From assembly GCA_036263655.1 (NCBI GenBank), contig DATAGP010000015.1, forward strand, positions 10,423 through 74,422: a stretch of DNA of 64,000 nt, written 5' to 3'. The stretch comes from Schlegelella_A sp036263655 (GTDB lineage Bacteria > Pseudomonadota > Gammaproteobacteria > Burkholderiales > Burkholderiaceae_C). Position numbers and translations under genes: made by a program. This document shows positions 33,566 to 43,545 of this stretch, one piece after another (positions within the stretch are counted from its first letter, which is position 1; each line of letters begins with the position of its first letter). The notes under the pieces are model-generated. The model was not told where the DNA came from and did no database searches. It saw nothing but the letters and a program-made list of their open reading frames with translations.

Positions 33566-34786
33566 ATGTTGAAGACGAAATTCAAGCTGGCGGCCTCGGC
33601 CGCCGCGGCCGCCATGGCCTGCGCTGCCGGCCCCGCCACCGCCCAGGTGTCGGACGGCGTGATCAAGATCGGCGTCATGAACGACATGTCGGGCCTGTAT
33701 GCCGACGTCGCGGGCCCGGGCTCGGTCGCCGCCGCTCGCATGGCGGTCGAGGACTTCGGCGCCGCCCGCAAGGGCATGAAGGTCGAGATCGTCTCGGCCG
33801 ACCACCAGAACAAGCCCGACGTCGGCTCGACGATCGCCCGCACCTGGTACGACGTCGACAAGGTCGACGCCATCTTCGACGTGCCGACCTCGTCGGTCGC
33901 GCTGGCCATCAGCCAGCTCACGAAGGAGAAGGGCAAGGCCTTCATCAATTCCGGCGCGGCGACATCCGACCTGACCGGCAAGGCGTGCTCGCCGAACACG
34001 GTGCACTGGACCTACGACACCTGGATGCTCGCCAACGGCACCGGCAGCGCCATCGTCAAGAACGGCGGCGACACCTGGTTCTTCCTGACCGCCGACTACG
34101 CCTTCGGCCATGCGCTCGAGCGCGACACCGAGGCAGTGGTCGTGAAGAACGGCGGCAAGGTGCTGGGCAAGGTGCGCCACCCGTTCCCGGGCTCCGACTT
34201 CTCGTCGTTCCTGCTCCAGGCGCAGGCCTCCAAGGCCAAGATCGTCGGCCTGGCCAACGCCGGCGGCGACACCATCAACTCGATCAAGCAGGCGTCGGAG
34301 TTCGGCATCGTCAAGGGCGGCCAGAAGCTCGCCGGCATGCTGGTGTTCCTGTCCGACATCCACGGCCTGGGGCTGAACACGGCGCAGGGCCTGATCTACA
34401 CCGAGACCTTCTACTGGGACCTGAACGACCAGACGCGGGCCTGGACCAAGCGCTTCATCGCGCAGAACAACAACAAGTACCCGACGATGGTCCAGGCGGG
34501 GGTCTATTCCTCGGTCCTGCACTACCTGAAGGCGGTCGAGGCGGCGAAGACCGACGACGGCACGAAGGTGGTGGCGCAGATGAAGGCGATGCCGACCGAC
34601 GATCCGCTGTTCGGCAAGGGCTCGATCCGCGCCGACGGCCGCAAGATGCACCCGGCCTACCTGGTCGAGGTGAAGAAGCCTTCGGAGTCCAAGGGTCCGT
34701 ACGACTACCAGAAGGTGATCGCGACGATCCCCGCCGAGCAGGCCTTCCGTCCGCTGAACCAGGGCGACTGCCCGCTCGTCAAGTAG
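33566..34786 (+). CDS. ABC transporter periplasmic substrate-binding protein (Liv type), 406 aa
   Basis: Signal peptide MLKTKFKLAASAAAAAMACA, cleaved after ATAQ. Type I periplasmic binding protein fold: VIKIGVMNDMSGLYADVAGPGSVAAARMAVEDFG near the start, then FLTADYAFGHALERD and the HPFPGSDFSSFLLQAQASKA block. This subgroup is frequently found with aromatic or dicarboxylic acid catabolism, not only amino acids. AAGGAG Shine-Dalgarno upstream. Followed by a 16-bp perfect hairpin before livH. Confidence 0.9.
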   Translation: MLKTKFKLAASAAAAAMACAAGPATAQVSDGVIKIGVMNDMSGLYADVAGPGSVAAARMAVEDFGAARKGMKVEIVSADHQNKPDVGSTIARTWYDVDKVDAIFDVPTSSVALAISQLTKEKGKAFINSGAATSDLTGKACSPNTVHWTYDTWMLANGTGSAIVKNGGDTWFFLTADYAFGHALERDTEAVVVKNGGKVLGKVRHPFPGSDFSSFLLQAQASKAKIVGLANAGGDTINSIKQASEFGIVKGGQKLAGMLVFLSDIHGLGLNTAQGLIYTETFYWDLNDQTRAWTKRFIAQNNNKYPTMVQAGVYSSVLHYLKAVEAAKTDDGTKVVAQMKAMPTDDPLFGKGSIRADGRKMHPAYLVEVKKPSESKGPYDYQKVIATIPAEQAFRPLNQGDCPLVK

Positions 34787-34794
34787 GCGCGTGA

Positions 34795-34830
34795 GAGGCG
34801 GGCGGCGCCGCATCCGGCGCCGCCCGCCTC
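34795..34830 (+). terminator. 16-bp perfect hairpin between binding-protein and livH genes
   Basis: 34795-34810 pairs perfectly with 34815-34830 around a CATC loop, all GC-rich, 8 bases after the stop codon. There is no T-run. It should act as a 3'-stabiliser and partial terminator, giving more binding protein than permease. Confidence 0.75.
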
Positions 34831-34842
34831 CTTCGAGCACCC

Positions 34843-35727
34843 ATGGAATTCTTCGGCGTCCCGACCCAGGCCCTGTTCGGCCAGCTGTTGATCGGCCTGA
34901 TCAACGGGTCGTTCTACGCCTTGCTGTCGCTCGGGCTGGCCGTCATCTTCGGCCTGCTCAACATCATCAATTTCACGCACGGCGCCCAGTACATGATGGG
35001 CGCCTTCGTCGCCTACCTGATGCTCAACAAGCTCGGGCTCGGCTACTGGTGGGCGCTCCTCTTGGCTCCCGTGATCGTCGGCGCCACCGGCATCCTGATC
35101 GAGCGCCTGATGCTGTCGAAGCTGTACAAGCTCGACCACCTCTACGGGCTGCTGCTGACCTTCGGGCTGGCGCTGATCATCCAGGGCCTGTTCCGCAACG
35201 AGTACGGCTCGTCCGGCCAGCCGTACCAGATGCCGTCGGAGCTGACGGGCGCGCAGAACCTCGGCTTCATGTTCCTGCCCAACTATCGCGGCTGGATCAT
35301 CGGCGCCTCGCTGGTGGTCTGCCTCGCCACGTGGTATGTGATCGAGCGAACCAAGCTCGGCTCCTATCTGCGCGCCGCCACCGAGAACCCGCAGCTGGTG
35401 CAGGCCTTCGGCATCAACGTGCCCCTGATGATCACCCTGACCTACGGCTTCGGCGTGGCGCTCGCCGCGTTCGCCGGCGTCATGGCGGCGCCGATCTACC
35501 AGGTCAGCCCGCAGATGGGCGCCGACCTGATCATCGTCGTCTTCGCCGTGGTCGTGATCGGCGGCATGGGCTCGATCATGGGCGCCATCGTCACCGGCTT
35601 CGGCCTCGGCCTCATCGAGGGCCTGACGAAGGTGTTCTATCCCGAGGCATCCAACATCGTCATCTTCGTCATCATGGTGATCGTCCTGCTGATCAAGCCG
35701 GCCGGCCTGTTCGGGGTGCAGAAGTGA
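34843..35727 (+). CDS. livH: Branched-chain amino acid-type ABC transporter permease LivH, 294 aa
   Basis: Inner-membrane permease with about eight TM helices. Typical blocks are GLINGSFYALLSLGLAVIFGLLNIINFTHG at the start, then the cytoplasmic coupling segment around SYLRAATENPQLVQAFGIN and GGMGSIMGAIVTGFGLGLIEG. The livM GTG overlaps its stop codon (GTGA). Confidence 0.92.
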   Translation: MEFFGVPTQALFGQLLIGLINGSFYALLSLGLAVIFGLLNIINFTHGAQYMMGAFVAYLMLNKLGLGYWWALLLAPVIVGATGILIERLMLSKLYKLDHLYGLLLTFGLALIIQGLFRNEYGSSGQPYQMPSELTGAQNLGFMFLPNYRGWIIGASLVVCLATWYVIERTKLGSYLRAATENPQLVQAFGINVPLMITLTYGFGVALAAFAGVMAAPIYQVSPQMGADLIIVVFAVVVIGGMGSIMGAIVTGFGLGLIEGLTKVFYPEASNIVIFVIMVIVLLIKPAGLFGVQK

Positions 35728-36698
35728 GCGCCGTCGTCAGCCCTGCCGTGAGCACCGTCCCCATCGCCGGCGGCGACCTGCGCGCGCAGCGGATCGCCTT
35801 CGCGGTGATGGTCGCCCTGCTGGTGCTCGCGCCGCTGGTGGTGTATCCCGTGTTCATGATGAAGGTGATGTGCTTCGCGCTCTTCGCCTGCGCCTTCAAC
35901 CTGCTCATCGGCTTCGGCGGCCTGCTCTCGTTCGGGCACGCCATGTTCCTCGGCTCGGCCGGCTACGCCTCGGCGCACGCCGCCAAGGTCTGGGGCTTCA
36001 CGCCCGAGCTGGCGATCCTCTTCGGCACCGCCGTCGCACTCGTCCTCGGCCTCGGCGCCGGCCTGCTGGCGATCCGCCGCCAGGGCATCTACTTCGCGAT
36101 GATCACGCTGGCGCTGGCGCAGATGATCTTCTTCGTCGCCCTGCAGTCGAAGTTCACCGGCGGCGAGGACGGGATCCAGGCGGTGCCGCGCGGCCGCCTG
36201 TTCGGGGTGGTCGACCTCGGCCACCCGCTGGCCATGTACACCGTGGTGACCGTCATCTTCCTGGCCGGTTTCGTGCTGATCTGGCGCGTGGTCCACTCGC
36301 CCTTCGGCCAGGTGCTGAAGGCGATCCGCGAGAACGAGCCGCGCGCGATCTCGCTCGGCTACGACGCCGACCGCTACAAGCTGGTGGCCTTCGTGATCTC
36401 CGGAGGCATCGCCGGCCTGGCGGGGGCGACGAAGGCGCTCGTCTTCCAGCTCGCCTCCCTGACCGACGTGCACTGGACGATGTCGGGCGAGGTCGTGCTG
36501 ATGACCCTGCTGGGCGGGCTCGGCACGATCTTCGGCCCCGTCGTCGGCGCCGCGATCATCATCACGATGCAGAACTACCTGGCGCAGCTCGGCGCCTGGG
36601 TCACCGTCGTGCAGGGGATCATCTTCGTCATCTGCGTGCTCGCCTTCCGGCGCGGCGTCATCGGCGAGCTCGGGCACTGGCTGAAGAAGCCGCTCTAG
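35724..36698 (+). CDS. livM: Branched-chain amino acid-type ABC transporter permease LivM, 324 aa
   Basis: Second permease, partner of LivH, with about nine TM helices after a short polar N-terminus. Typical: FNLLIGFGGLLSFGHAMFLG, IRENEPRAISLGYDADRYKLVAF and GGLGTIFGPVVGAAII. GTG start coupled to livH. Last gene of the operon; the next gene is separated by 67 bases. Confidence 0.92.
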   Translation: MSAVVSPAVSTVPIAGGDLRAQRIAFAVMVALLVLAPLVVYPVFMMKVMCFALFACAFNLLIGFGGLLSFGHAMFLGSAGYASAHAAKVWGFTPELAILFGTAVALVLGLGAGLLAIRRQGIYFAMITLALAQMIFFVALQSKFTGGEDGIQAVPRGRLFGVVDLGHPLAMYTVVTVIFLAGFVLIWRVVHSPFGQVLKAIRENEPRAISLGYDADRYKLVAFVISGGIAGLAGATKALVFQLASLTDVHWTMSGEVVLMTLLGGLGTIFGPVVGAAIIITMQNYLAQLGAWVTVVQGIIFVICVLAFRRGVIGELGHWLKKPL

Positions 36699-36765
36699 CC
36701 GGCCTGGTGTCGGCGCGGATTTACACTGCGACACGAAGAGGCATGCGCAGGAAGGGTGAGCGGCG

Positions 36766-37167
36766 ATGACGAAGAGGATGACGAAGGGCGAGCTGCAGGA
36801 GTCGCTGGGCGCCTTCAAGCCGGCAGGCCACGCGGTGCTCGCCTTCGAGAACGATCAGGTCGCCGCCGAGGCGCGCCAGGCGCTCCTCGACGCCGGCATC
36901 GACGAGCAGGACATCCTCGTCTTCACCTCGCGGGAGCTCTTTCCCGACCTCAAGGAAATGATGCGCAACGCCAGCGGCGCTTCGGGCTTCGGCTACGAGA
37001 TCGTCCTCATGCGCCGCTACATGACGCTCGCCAGTGAAGGCGCCGGCTGGCTCGTCGTCTATTCGCCGAAGGAGGCGACGACCGCGAAGATCGCCGACGT
37101 CGCCCAGCGCCTGAACGCCAAGACCGCCGTGCACTACGGCGACTTCATGCACGAGGACCTGGTCTGA
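36766..37167 (+). CDS. Conserved-looking hypothetical protein, 133 aa
   Basis: Cytoplasmic protein without signal or TM segment. The pattern GHAVLAFENDQVAAEARQALLDAGIDEQDILVF is reminiscent of general-stress-protein 17M-like domains, in which a strand-helix-strand unit starts with V-x-A-F-x-x-x-x-x-A. The rest includes SGFGYEIVLMRRYMTLASEGAGWLVVYSP. Function unknown. It ends 16 bases from the convergent ruvB stop. Confidence 0.6.
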   Translation: MTKRMTKGELQESLGAFKPAGHAVLAFENDQVAAEARQALLDAGIDEQDILVFTSRELFPDLKEMMRNASGASGFGYEIVLMRRYMTLASEGAGWLVVYSPKEATTAKIADVAQRLNAKTAVHYGDFMHEDLV

Positions 37168-37183
37168 GTCCAGGCGGCGCCGC

Positions 37184-38263
<1,080 letters not shown>

Positions 38264-38268
38264 GACGC

Positions 38269-38274
38269 ATTATC
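38269..38274 (-). promoter_or_regulatory. -10 element of ruvB
   Basis: GATAAT on the minus strand, 5 bases before the ruvB ATG, with no Shine-Dalgarno; suggests a leaderless transcript. Confidence 0.5.
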
Positions 38275-38299
38275 GAGCGCAGCGCGGCGCCGTCGGCGA

Positions 38300-38305
38300 C
38301 ACAAT
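38300..38305 (+). promoter_or_regulatory. -10 element of the His-rich protein gene
   Basis: CACAAT, 6 bases before the GTG at 38312; back-to-back with the ruvB -10 in a 48-base divergent region. Confidence 0.4.
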
Positions 38306-38311
38306 CCACGC

Positions 38312-38890
38312 GTGCATCGAGACCGCTCCGTCCGCTGGCTGACCCGCTGGGTCTTCGTCGCCGCGCTGCTCCTGAAGGGCGCGGTGCCGATGCTGGCGAG
38401 CGCTGCCGCCGCGCTCCAGGGCAAGCCGCTGGCGGAGGTCTGTGCCCTCTACGGGATCGACACTTCCAAGCTGCGCGCGCCGGCCCGCGTGGCGGCGGCG
38501 GTCGGGTCCGACGGGTCGGACGTGCCTGCCGCCCGAGGGGTCGCGCACGACGACTCGCGCCACAACGCGCACCCTCCCTACGCACACGACGCACACGACG
38601 CACACGACCCACGCGCTGCGCACGACGCCCCCGACGCAAGTGCACCCCACCACGCGCACGCGGCGCCCGGCGAGCCGGCGCACGACGGACCGGCCCGCCT
38701 GGCGCACGGCAGCGACCACTGCGCGCTGACGGCGCTCGCCTTCGCCGTGGCGGCCGGTCTCGTGACCGTGGCGCCGACGCCTCCGGCCGTGGCCTCGCTG
38801 CCGACGCGACGCGCCAGCGTGTCGAGTGCCGTCGATCCCGTCGCTCGCTGGGCGGCACAGCTCCGGCACGGTCCGCCCGCTTCCTCCTGA
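38312..38890 (+). CDS. His-rich exported protein, DUF2946-like, 192 aa
   Basis: GTG start. The N-terminus HRDRSVRWLTRWVFVAALLLKGAVPMLASAAAALQG is a membrane/export segment. A central region (~75-135) is extremely rich in His and Asp (AHDAHDAHD, HHAHAA), with a terminal GSDHCALTALAFAVAAGLV as in DUF2946-type proteins found in copper-related loci. Three perfect copies of the 9-mer GCACACGAC (38582-38608) encode AHD repeats. Probable role: periplasmic metal binding. First gene of the cluster with the TonB receptor and PCu(A)C chaperone. Confidence 0.7.
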   Translation: MHRDRSVRWLTRWVFVAALLLKGAVPMLASAAAALQGKPLAEVCALYGIDTSKLRAPARVAAAVGSDGSDVPAARGVAHDDSRHNAHPPYAHDAHDAHDPRAAHDAPDASAPHHAHAAPGEPAHDGPARLAHGSDHCALTALAFAVAAGLVTVAPTPPAVASLPTRRASVSSAVDPVARWAAQLRHGPPASS

Positions 38891-38994
38891 CCCTCCCGTC
38901 GTGCCGTCGCGCCGGCGCCGCGTCGACGCGGCGTCGTCGCGATGCATCCGCACTCCGCCGCGGCGCGCCAGCGCCCGGGTCCCGCGAGGAAGCC

Positions 38995-41313
38995 ATGCCA
39001 TGCCTTCATCTCCGCCGCCGACCGCGTCGGCCTGCCGGTGCGCTGTGCGCGCTCGCGCTGGCCGCCGGCCCCGCGGCCCGCGCGGCCGAAGCGCCGCTGC
39101 CCGCGGCCGAGCTCGGCCGCGTCGAGATCAACGCGTCTCGGCCGTCGACGATGCCCGCCGAGATCCCGACCACGGTCGAGACGATCACCGGCGAGCAGGT
39201 GCACAAGAGCATCAACGCCACGGACGCCGAGGACGCCCTCAAGTACCTGCCGAGCCTCACCGTGCGCAAGCGCTACGTCGGCGACTACGACCACGCCGTG
39301 CTGGCGACGCGTGCTTCCGGCACCGGCAACAGCGCCCGCTCGCTCGTCTACGCCGACGGCATCCTGCTGTCGAACCTGCTCGGCAACGGCGCCGCCTTCA
39401 CGCCGCGCTGGGGGCTGGTCACGCCCGAGGAGATCGAGCGCGTCGAGGTCCTCTACGGGCCGTTCTCGGCCGCCTACTCCGGCAACTCGGCCGGAGCCAT
39501 CGTCGACTACGTGACGCGCATGCCGACGCGGCTCGAGGCCCATGTCAAGGCGCAGGGCTTCACCGAGCGCTTCCGCCTCTACGGCACCGACGAGCGCTAC
39601 TCGGGCGGCGCCGGCAACGCGTCGCTCGGCAGCCGTTCGGGTCCGCTCGCCTGGTGGATCAACGTCAGCCGGCTCGTCAGCGACGCCCAGCCGATGAACT
39701 ACGTCGTCAGGAACCTGGGGCCGCCGGCGACCGCCGGAGGCACGCCCGTCAGCGGCGCCGTGCCCGACCGCAACCCGCGCAACGTCGAAGGGCTCGTGCT
39801 CGGCACCACGGGCCAGACCCGCACTCTCCAGGACCATGCCAAGGTCAAGCTCGCCTACGACCTCACGCCGATGCTGCGCGCCTCGTACACCCTGGGCTAC
39901 TGGCGCAACGACGCCGACCGCGACGTCGACTCCTACCTTCGCGACGACGCCGGCAGCGTCGTCGGCAGCGGACCGGCCCCGCGCGCCGTGGTCATCGACG
40001 GGCGCAGCTACACCATTGCCCCGGCCGACTTCGCGCGGTCACGGGCGGCGATGGAGCACGTCATGCACGGGCTGTCGATCCAGTCGAGCACGCGCGGCGA
40101 GTGGGACTGGGGAGCGACGGCCAGCCGCTATGACTACGCGCACGACGTGGTGCGCGCGCAGGTGCCGAACGTTGCCGCGCCGAACGCCGGCGCCGGCGCC
40201 GGGCGCATCACCGACCAGGAAGGCACCGGCTGGTGGACGCTGGCGGCCAAGGGGACGTGGCGGCCGCAGAGCGCCGGCGGCGCGCACGTCGTCGAGTTCG
40301 GTGTTCAGCACGACGCCTTCAAGCTGCGCACGACCGTGGCGGACACGCCGGAATGGTCGGCCGGCCCGGCCGCCGCGCGGTTCTCGGCCTTCACGGGCCG
40401 CACCACGCTGACGAGCCTGTGGGGCCAGCACGCCTGGCGGCCGGCGCCCGCGTGGCGGGCGGTGCTGGGGGCGCGGGTGGAGCGCTGGCGCGCCGACGAC
40501 GGCTCGCTCGCCAACGCGACGACGACGCGGTTCTTCGCGCCGCGTTCGGAGACGAGCGTCTCGCCCAAGGCGGCGCTGTCGTGGCAGGCGAGCGACGCCT
40601 GGCTGCTGCGCGCCTCGACCGGCCGCGCGGTGCGCAACCCCACGGTCAGCGAGCTGTTCCAGGGCTCGATCGTGGCCAACGAGATCGTCAACAACGACCC
40701 CGACCTGAAGCCGGAGAAGTCGTGGACCAGCGAGCTCACCGCCGAGCGGAGCTTCGTCGACGCGACGCTGCGCGCGACGCTGTTCCATGAGCGGACGCGG
40801 GACGCCCTCTATTCGCAGGTCAACCTGGCGGCCGGCGGCACGGTGGCGACGATACAGAACGTCGATCGCGTGCGTACCACCGGGCTGGAGCTCGCGGGGC
40901 AGGCCGGCCACGTGGGGCTGCGCGGTCTGGGGCTCGCCGGCAGCGTCACCTACGCCGATTCGACGATCACGCGCAACGACGCCTTCCCGGCGAGCGTCGG
41001 CAAGTGGCAGCCGCGCGTGCCGCGCTGGCGTGCCACCCTGCTCGCCACCTACGCGCCCAACGAGCGCTGGTCGGCGAGCCTGGGCCTGCGCTACTCCGGC
41101 CGACAATACGGCCAGCTCGACAACTCCGACCCGAACGGCTTCGCCTTCACGGGCTTCAGCCGATTCCTGGTTGCCGATGTCCGCGTGCAGGTCCGCGTCG
41201 CCCCGAAGTGGCGGGTCGCGTTCGGCATCGACAACGTCAACGACGATCGCTACTGGGCCTTCCATCCCTACCCGCAGCGCACCTATCACGCCGAGCTGCG
41301 CTACGACCTGTAG
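38995..41313 (+). CDS. TonB-dependent outer-membrane receptor (copper receptor-like), 772 aa
   Basis: Signal peptide (residues 1-30, ending ARAAEA), plug domain (~40-165; TVETITGEQVHKS, EEIERVEVLYGPFSAAYSGNSAGAIVDYVTR) and a 22-strand-type beta-barrel ending in the aromatic-terminated TYHAELRYDL. LKYLPSLTVRKRYVGDYDHAVLATR is typical of the plug. No siderophore genes are nearby; flanking by a His-rich protein and a PCu(A)C chaperone suggests copper (OprC-type) rather than iron. A GAGGA Shine-Dalgarno precedes the ATG. Confidence 0.88.
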   Translation: MPCLHLRRRPRRPAGALCALALAAGPAARAAEAPLPAAELGRVEINASRPSTMPAEIPTTVETITGEQVHKSINATDAEDALKYLPSLTVRKRYVGDYDHAVLATRASGTGNSARSLVYADGILLSNLLGNGAAFTPRWGLVTPEEIERVEVLYGPFSAAYSGNSAGAIVDYVTRMPTRLEAHVKAQGFTERFRLYGTDERYSGGAGNASLGSRSGPLAWWINVSRLVSDAQPMNYVVRNLGPPATAGGTPVSGAVPDRNPRNVEGLVLGTTGQTRTLQDHAKVKLAYDLTPMLRASYTLGYWRNDADRDVDSYLRDDAGSVVGSGPAPRAVVIDGRSYTIAPADFARSRAAMEHVMHGLSIQSSTRGEWDWGATASRYDYAHDVVRAQVPNVAAPNAGAGAGRITDQEGTGWWTLAAKGTWRPQSAGGAHVVEFGVQHDAFKLRTTVADTPEWSAGPAAARFSAFTGRTTLTSLWGQHAWRPAPAWRAVLGARVERWRADDGSLANATTTRFFAPRSETSVSPKAALSWQASDAWLLRASTGRAVRNPTVSELFQGSIVANEIVNNDPDLKPEKSWTSELTAERSFVDATLRATLFHERTRDALYSQVNLAAGGTVATIQNVDRVRTTGLELAGQAGHVGLRGLGLAGSVTYADSTITRNDAFPASVGKWQPRVPRWRATLLATYAPNERWSASLGLRYSGRQYGQLDNSDPNGFAFTGFSRFLVADVRVQVRVAPKWRVAFGIDNVNDDRYWAFHPYPQRTYHAELRYDL

Positions 41314-41340
41314 CCGCGCCCGCACCGACCGGAGAACCCC

Positions 41341-41856
41341 ATGTCACTTCCGATGCTCGCAACCCGCCGCGCCGGCACGCTCGCAGCGCTGGCCCTCGCC
41401 CTCGCCGGCACGCCCCTCGGCGTCTCCGCCCATGGCGGCCAGGCCGGCGACGTCGCCATCGGCCACCCGTTCGCGACGCCCACGGTGCCAGGGGCGAAGA
41501 ACGGCGCGGCCTACTTCGCCCGCCTGGAGAACAAAGGCGCGCAGCCCGACCGGCTGCTGCGCGCGAGCACGCCGGCGGCCGAGCGCGTCGAGCTGCACAC
41601 CATGAATGTCGACTCGCAGGGCGTCATGCGCATGCGCGAGGTCGACGCCATCGTCATCGCGCCGAAGGCCACGCTGCAGATGCGCCCGGGGCAGGGCGCG
41701 CACCTGATGCTGATGGGCCTGCGCGAGCCGCTGCGCGAAGGCGCGAGCTTCCCGATGACGCTCGAGTTCGAGCGCGGCGGCAAGGCCCAGGTCAAGGTCG
41801 TGGTGCAGCAGCCGAAGCGGAGCGACGCCGCGGCATCGCACGCGCACACGCATTGA
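41341..41856 (+). CDS. Copper chaperone PCu(A)C, 171 aa
   Basis: Periplasmic copper(I) chaperone that delivers copper to cytochrome oxidase CuA sites. Signal peptide ends near GVSAHG. Metal site residues: His86, Met88, Met98, His121 and Met123 (ELHTM, MRM, HLM). The C-terminal tail has extra His (SHAHTH). Shine-Dalgarno GGAGA, 5-8 bases before the ATG. It ends the copper-like cluster, 55 bases from the convergent ruvA stop. Confidence 0.9.
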   Translation: MSLPMLATRRAGTLAALALALAGTPLGVSAHGGQAGDVAIGHPFATPTVPGAKNGAAYFARLENKGAQPDRLLRASTPAAERVELHTMNVDSQGVMRMREVDAIVIAPKATLQMRPGQGAHLMLMGLREPLREGASFPMTLEFERGGKAQVKVVVQQPKRSDAAASHAHTH

Positions 41857-41911
41857 GGCAGGGTGCCCGGCGAGCTCAGGCGCGCTGGCGGCGCCGCGCC
41901 TTGCCGGCGCG

Positions 41912-42484
41912 CTACTTCGCGAGCGCGCGCAGCGCCAGCTTGATGCCGGCGGCGACCTCGACGTCCGGCGGCAGCGTCTTCAGCGTCGCGGCCGCGTCGC
42001 GGTCGCTGTAGCCGAGGGCGACCAGCGCCTGCAGGATGTCGGCCTGGGCGCTCGAGGCGACGCTCGCCGGCGCCGCCACCGCGTCGCCGAGTTTGCCCTT
42101 CAGCTCGAGCAGCAGCCGCTCGGCCGTCTTCTTGCCGATGCCCGGCACCTTCACCAGGCGCGCGCTCTCCTGCAGGCTCACCGCGCGCGCCAGCTCGTCG
42201 ACCGCCAGGCCGGACAGGATCGACAGCGCCGTGCGCGGCCCGACGCCGGAGATGCGCACGAGCAGGCGAAAGGTCGCCCGCTCCTCGGGGGTGAGGAAGC
42301 CGAACAGGATCTGGGCGTCCTCGCGGACCACGAAGTGGGTCAGCAGGGTGACCCGCTCGCCGAGGGCCGGCAGGTTGTAGAAGCTGCTCATCGGCACGTC
42401 GACCTCGTAGCCGACGCCGTTCACGTCCAGGAGGATCTGCGGCGGCGTCTTCTCCGCGAGTGTTCCGGTCAGGCGGCCGATCAT
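41912..42484 (-). CDS. ruvA: Holliday junction DNA-binding protein RuvA, 190 aa
   Basis: Tetrameric protein that holds the four-way junction and recruits RuvB. Domain I MIGRLTGTLAEKTPPQILLDVNGVGYEV, tandem helix-hairpin-helix motifs (VRISGVGPRTALSILSG and LVKVPGIGKKTAERLLLEL), and C-terminal domain III contacting RuvB. Start ATG 42484. Separated from ruvB by the copper-type cluster. Divergent from phoH with 38 bases between starts. Confidence 0.95.
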   Translation of the reverse strand: MIGRLTGTLAEKTPPQILLDVNGVGYEVDVPMSSFYNLPALGERVTLLTHFVVREDAQILFGFLTPEERATFRLLVRISGVGPRTALSILSGLAVDELARAVSLQESARLVKVPGIGKKTAERLLLELKGKLGDAVAAPASVASSAQADILQALVALGYSDRDAAATLKTLPPDVEVAAGIKLALRALAK

Positions 42485-42490
42485 GGCCGG

Positions 42491-42496
42491 ATTATC
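42491..42496 (-). promoter_or_regulatory. -10 element of ruvA
   Basis: GATAAT on the minus strand, 6 bases before the ruvA ATG; no Shine-Dalgarno. Confidence 0.5.
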
Positions 42497-42522
42497 GTGG
42501 CCCGCCCTTTGCTGCCGCCGGC

Positions 42523-43545
42523 ATGACAATCGCCGGAGACCCGCTCGAGGAGCCTTCTCCACCGCCCGCTTCCGTGATCCTCCGCCACGCCTTCATCCCG
42601 CCCGACAACGACCGGCTCGCCAATCTCGCCGGCAGCCTCGACGAGCACCTGCGCACCATCGCAGCGGCATTCGAGGTGAAGATCCAGCGCCGCAACGAGT
42701 CGTTTCGCGTCGAGGGGCCGAAGGCGCAGGCCGAGCGCGCCGTCGCCCTGCTGCAGCATCTGTACGGGCGCGCGGCCCGGCCGATCGCCGCGGAGGAGCT
42801 CGAGCTCGCCATCCTGGAGACCCTGAGCGACGCCGCGCCGGCGCCGGGCAACGAGGGCGACGGCGCGCCGGCCGAGCTCGACCTGCGCCTGCGCACGCGG
42901 CGGCACGACCTCGCAGGTCGGACGCCGAACCAGGTCACCTACCTGAAGAACATCCTCGGCCACGACCTCACCTTCGGCATCGGCCCGGCGGGCACCGGCA
43001 AGACCTACCTGGCGGTGGCCTGCGCCGTCGATGCCCTCGAGCGCAACGCGGTGCAGCGGATCATCCTCACCCGCCCGGCGGTCGAGGCGGGCGAGCGCCT
43101 CGGCTTCCTGCCGGGCGACCTGGCGCAGAAGGTCGACCCCTACCTGCGCCCGCTCTACGACGCGCTCTACGAGCTGATGGGCATCGAGCGCGTCGCAAAG
43201 GCCTTCGAGAAGGCCACCCTCGAGGTCGCGCCGCTCGCCTTCATGCGCGGCCGCACCCTGAACCACGCCTTCGTCATCCTCGACGAGGCGCAGAACACCA
43301 CGCCGGAGCAGATGAAGATGTTCCTGACGCGCATCGGCTTCGGCTCCAAGGCGGTGGTCACGGGCGACACCAGCCAGGTCGACCTGCCGCGCGGCTCGAT
43401 CTCCGGCCTGATCGACGCCGAGCGCGTGCTGCAGGACGTGCGCGGCATCGCGACGACGCGCTTCACGTCGGCGGACGTGGTCCGCCATCCGCTCGTCGCC
43501 CGCATCGTCGAGGCGTATGGGGCGGCCGGCGAAGCGCGTCCCTGA
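42523..43545 (+). CDS. phoH: PhoH family ATPase, 340 aa
   Basis: Cytoplasmic PhoH/YbeZ-type protein linked to RNA metabolism and co-encoded with YbeY in proteobacteria. N-terminal KH-like region (residues ~15-85), then the ATPase with Walker A GPAGTGKTYLA and Walker B FVILDEAQNTTPEQMKMFLTR. RPAVEAGERLGFLPGDLAQKVDPYLRPLYDAL is the family's signature. Start ATG 42523. The ybeY start lies within its last 29 bases. Confidence 0.93.
   Translation: MTIAGDPLEEPSPPPASVILRHAFIPPDNDRLANLAGSLDEHLRTIAAAFEVKIQRRNESFRVEGPKAQAERAVALLQHLYGRAARPIAAEELELAILETLSDAAPAPGNEGDGAPAELDLRLRTRRHDLAGRTPNQVTYLKNILGHDLTFGIGPAGTGKTYLAVACAVDALERNAVQRIILTRPAVEAGERLGFLPGDLAQKVDPYLRPLYDALYELMGIERVAKAFEKATLEVAPLAFMRGRTLNHAFVILDEAQNTTPEQMKMFLTRIGFGSKAVVTGDTSQVDLPRGSISGLIDAERVLQDVRGIATTRFTSADVVRHPLVARIVEAYGAAGEARP

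Noticed and set aside
38582..38608. Possible CRISPR-like or regulatory direct repeat
   Set aside because: The 9-base units are contiguous, in frame and encode AHD in the His-rich protein; there are no spacers.
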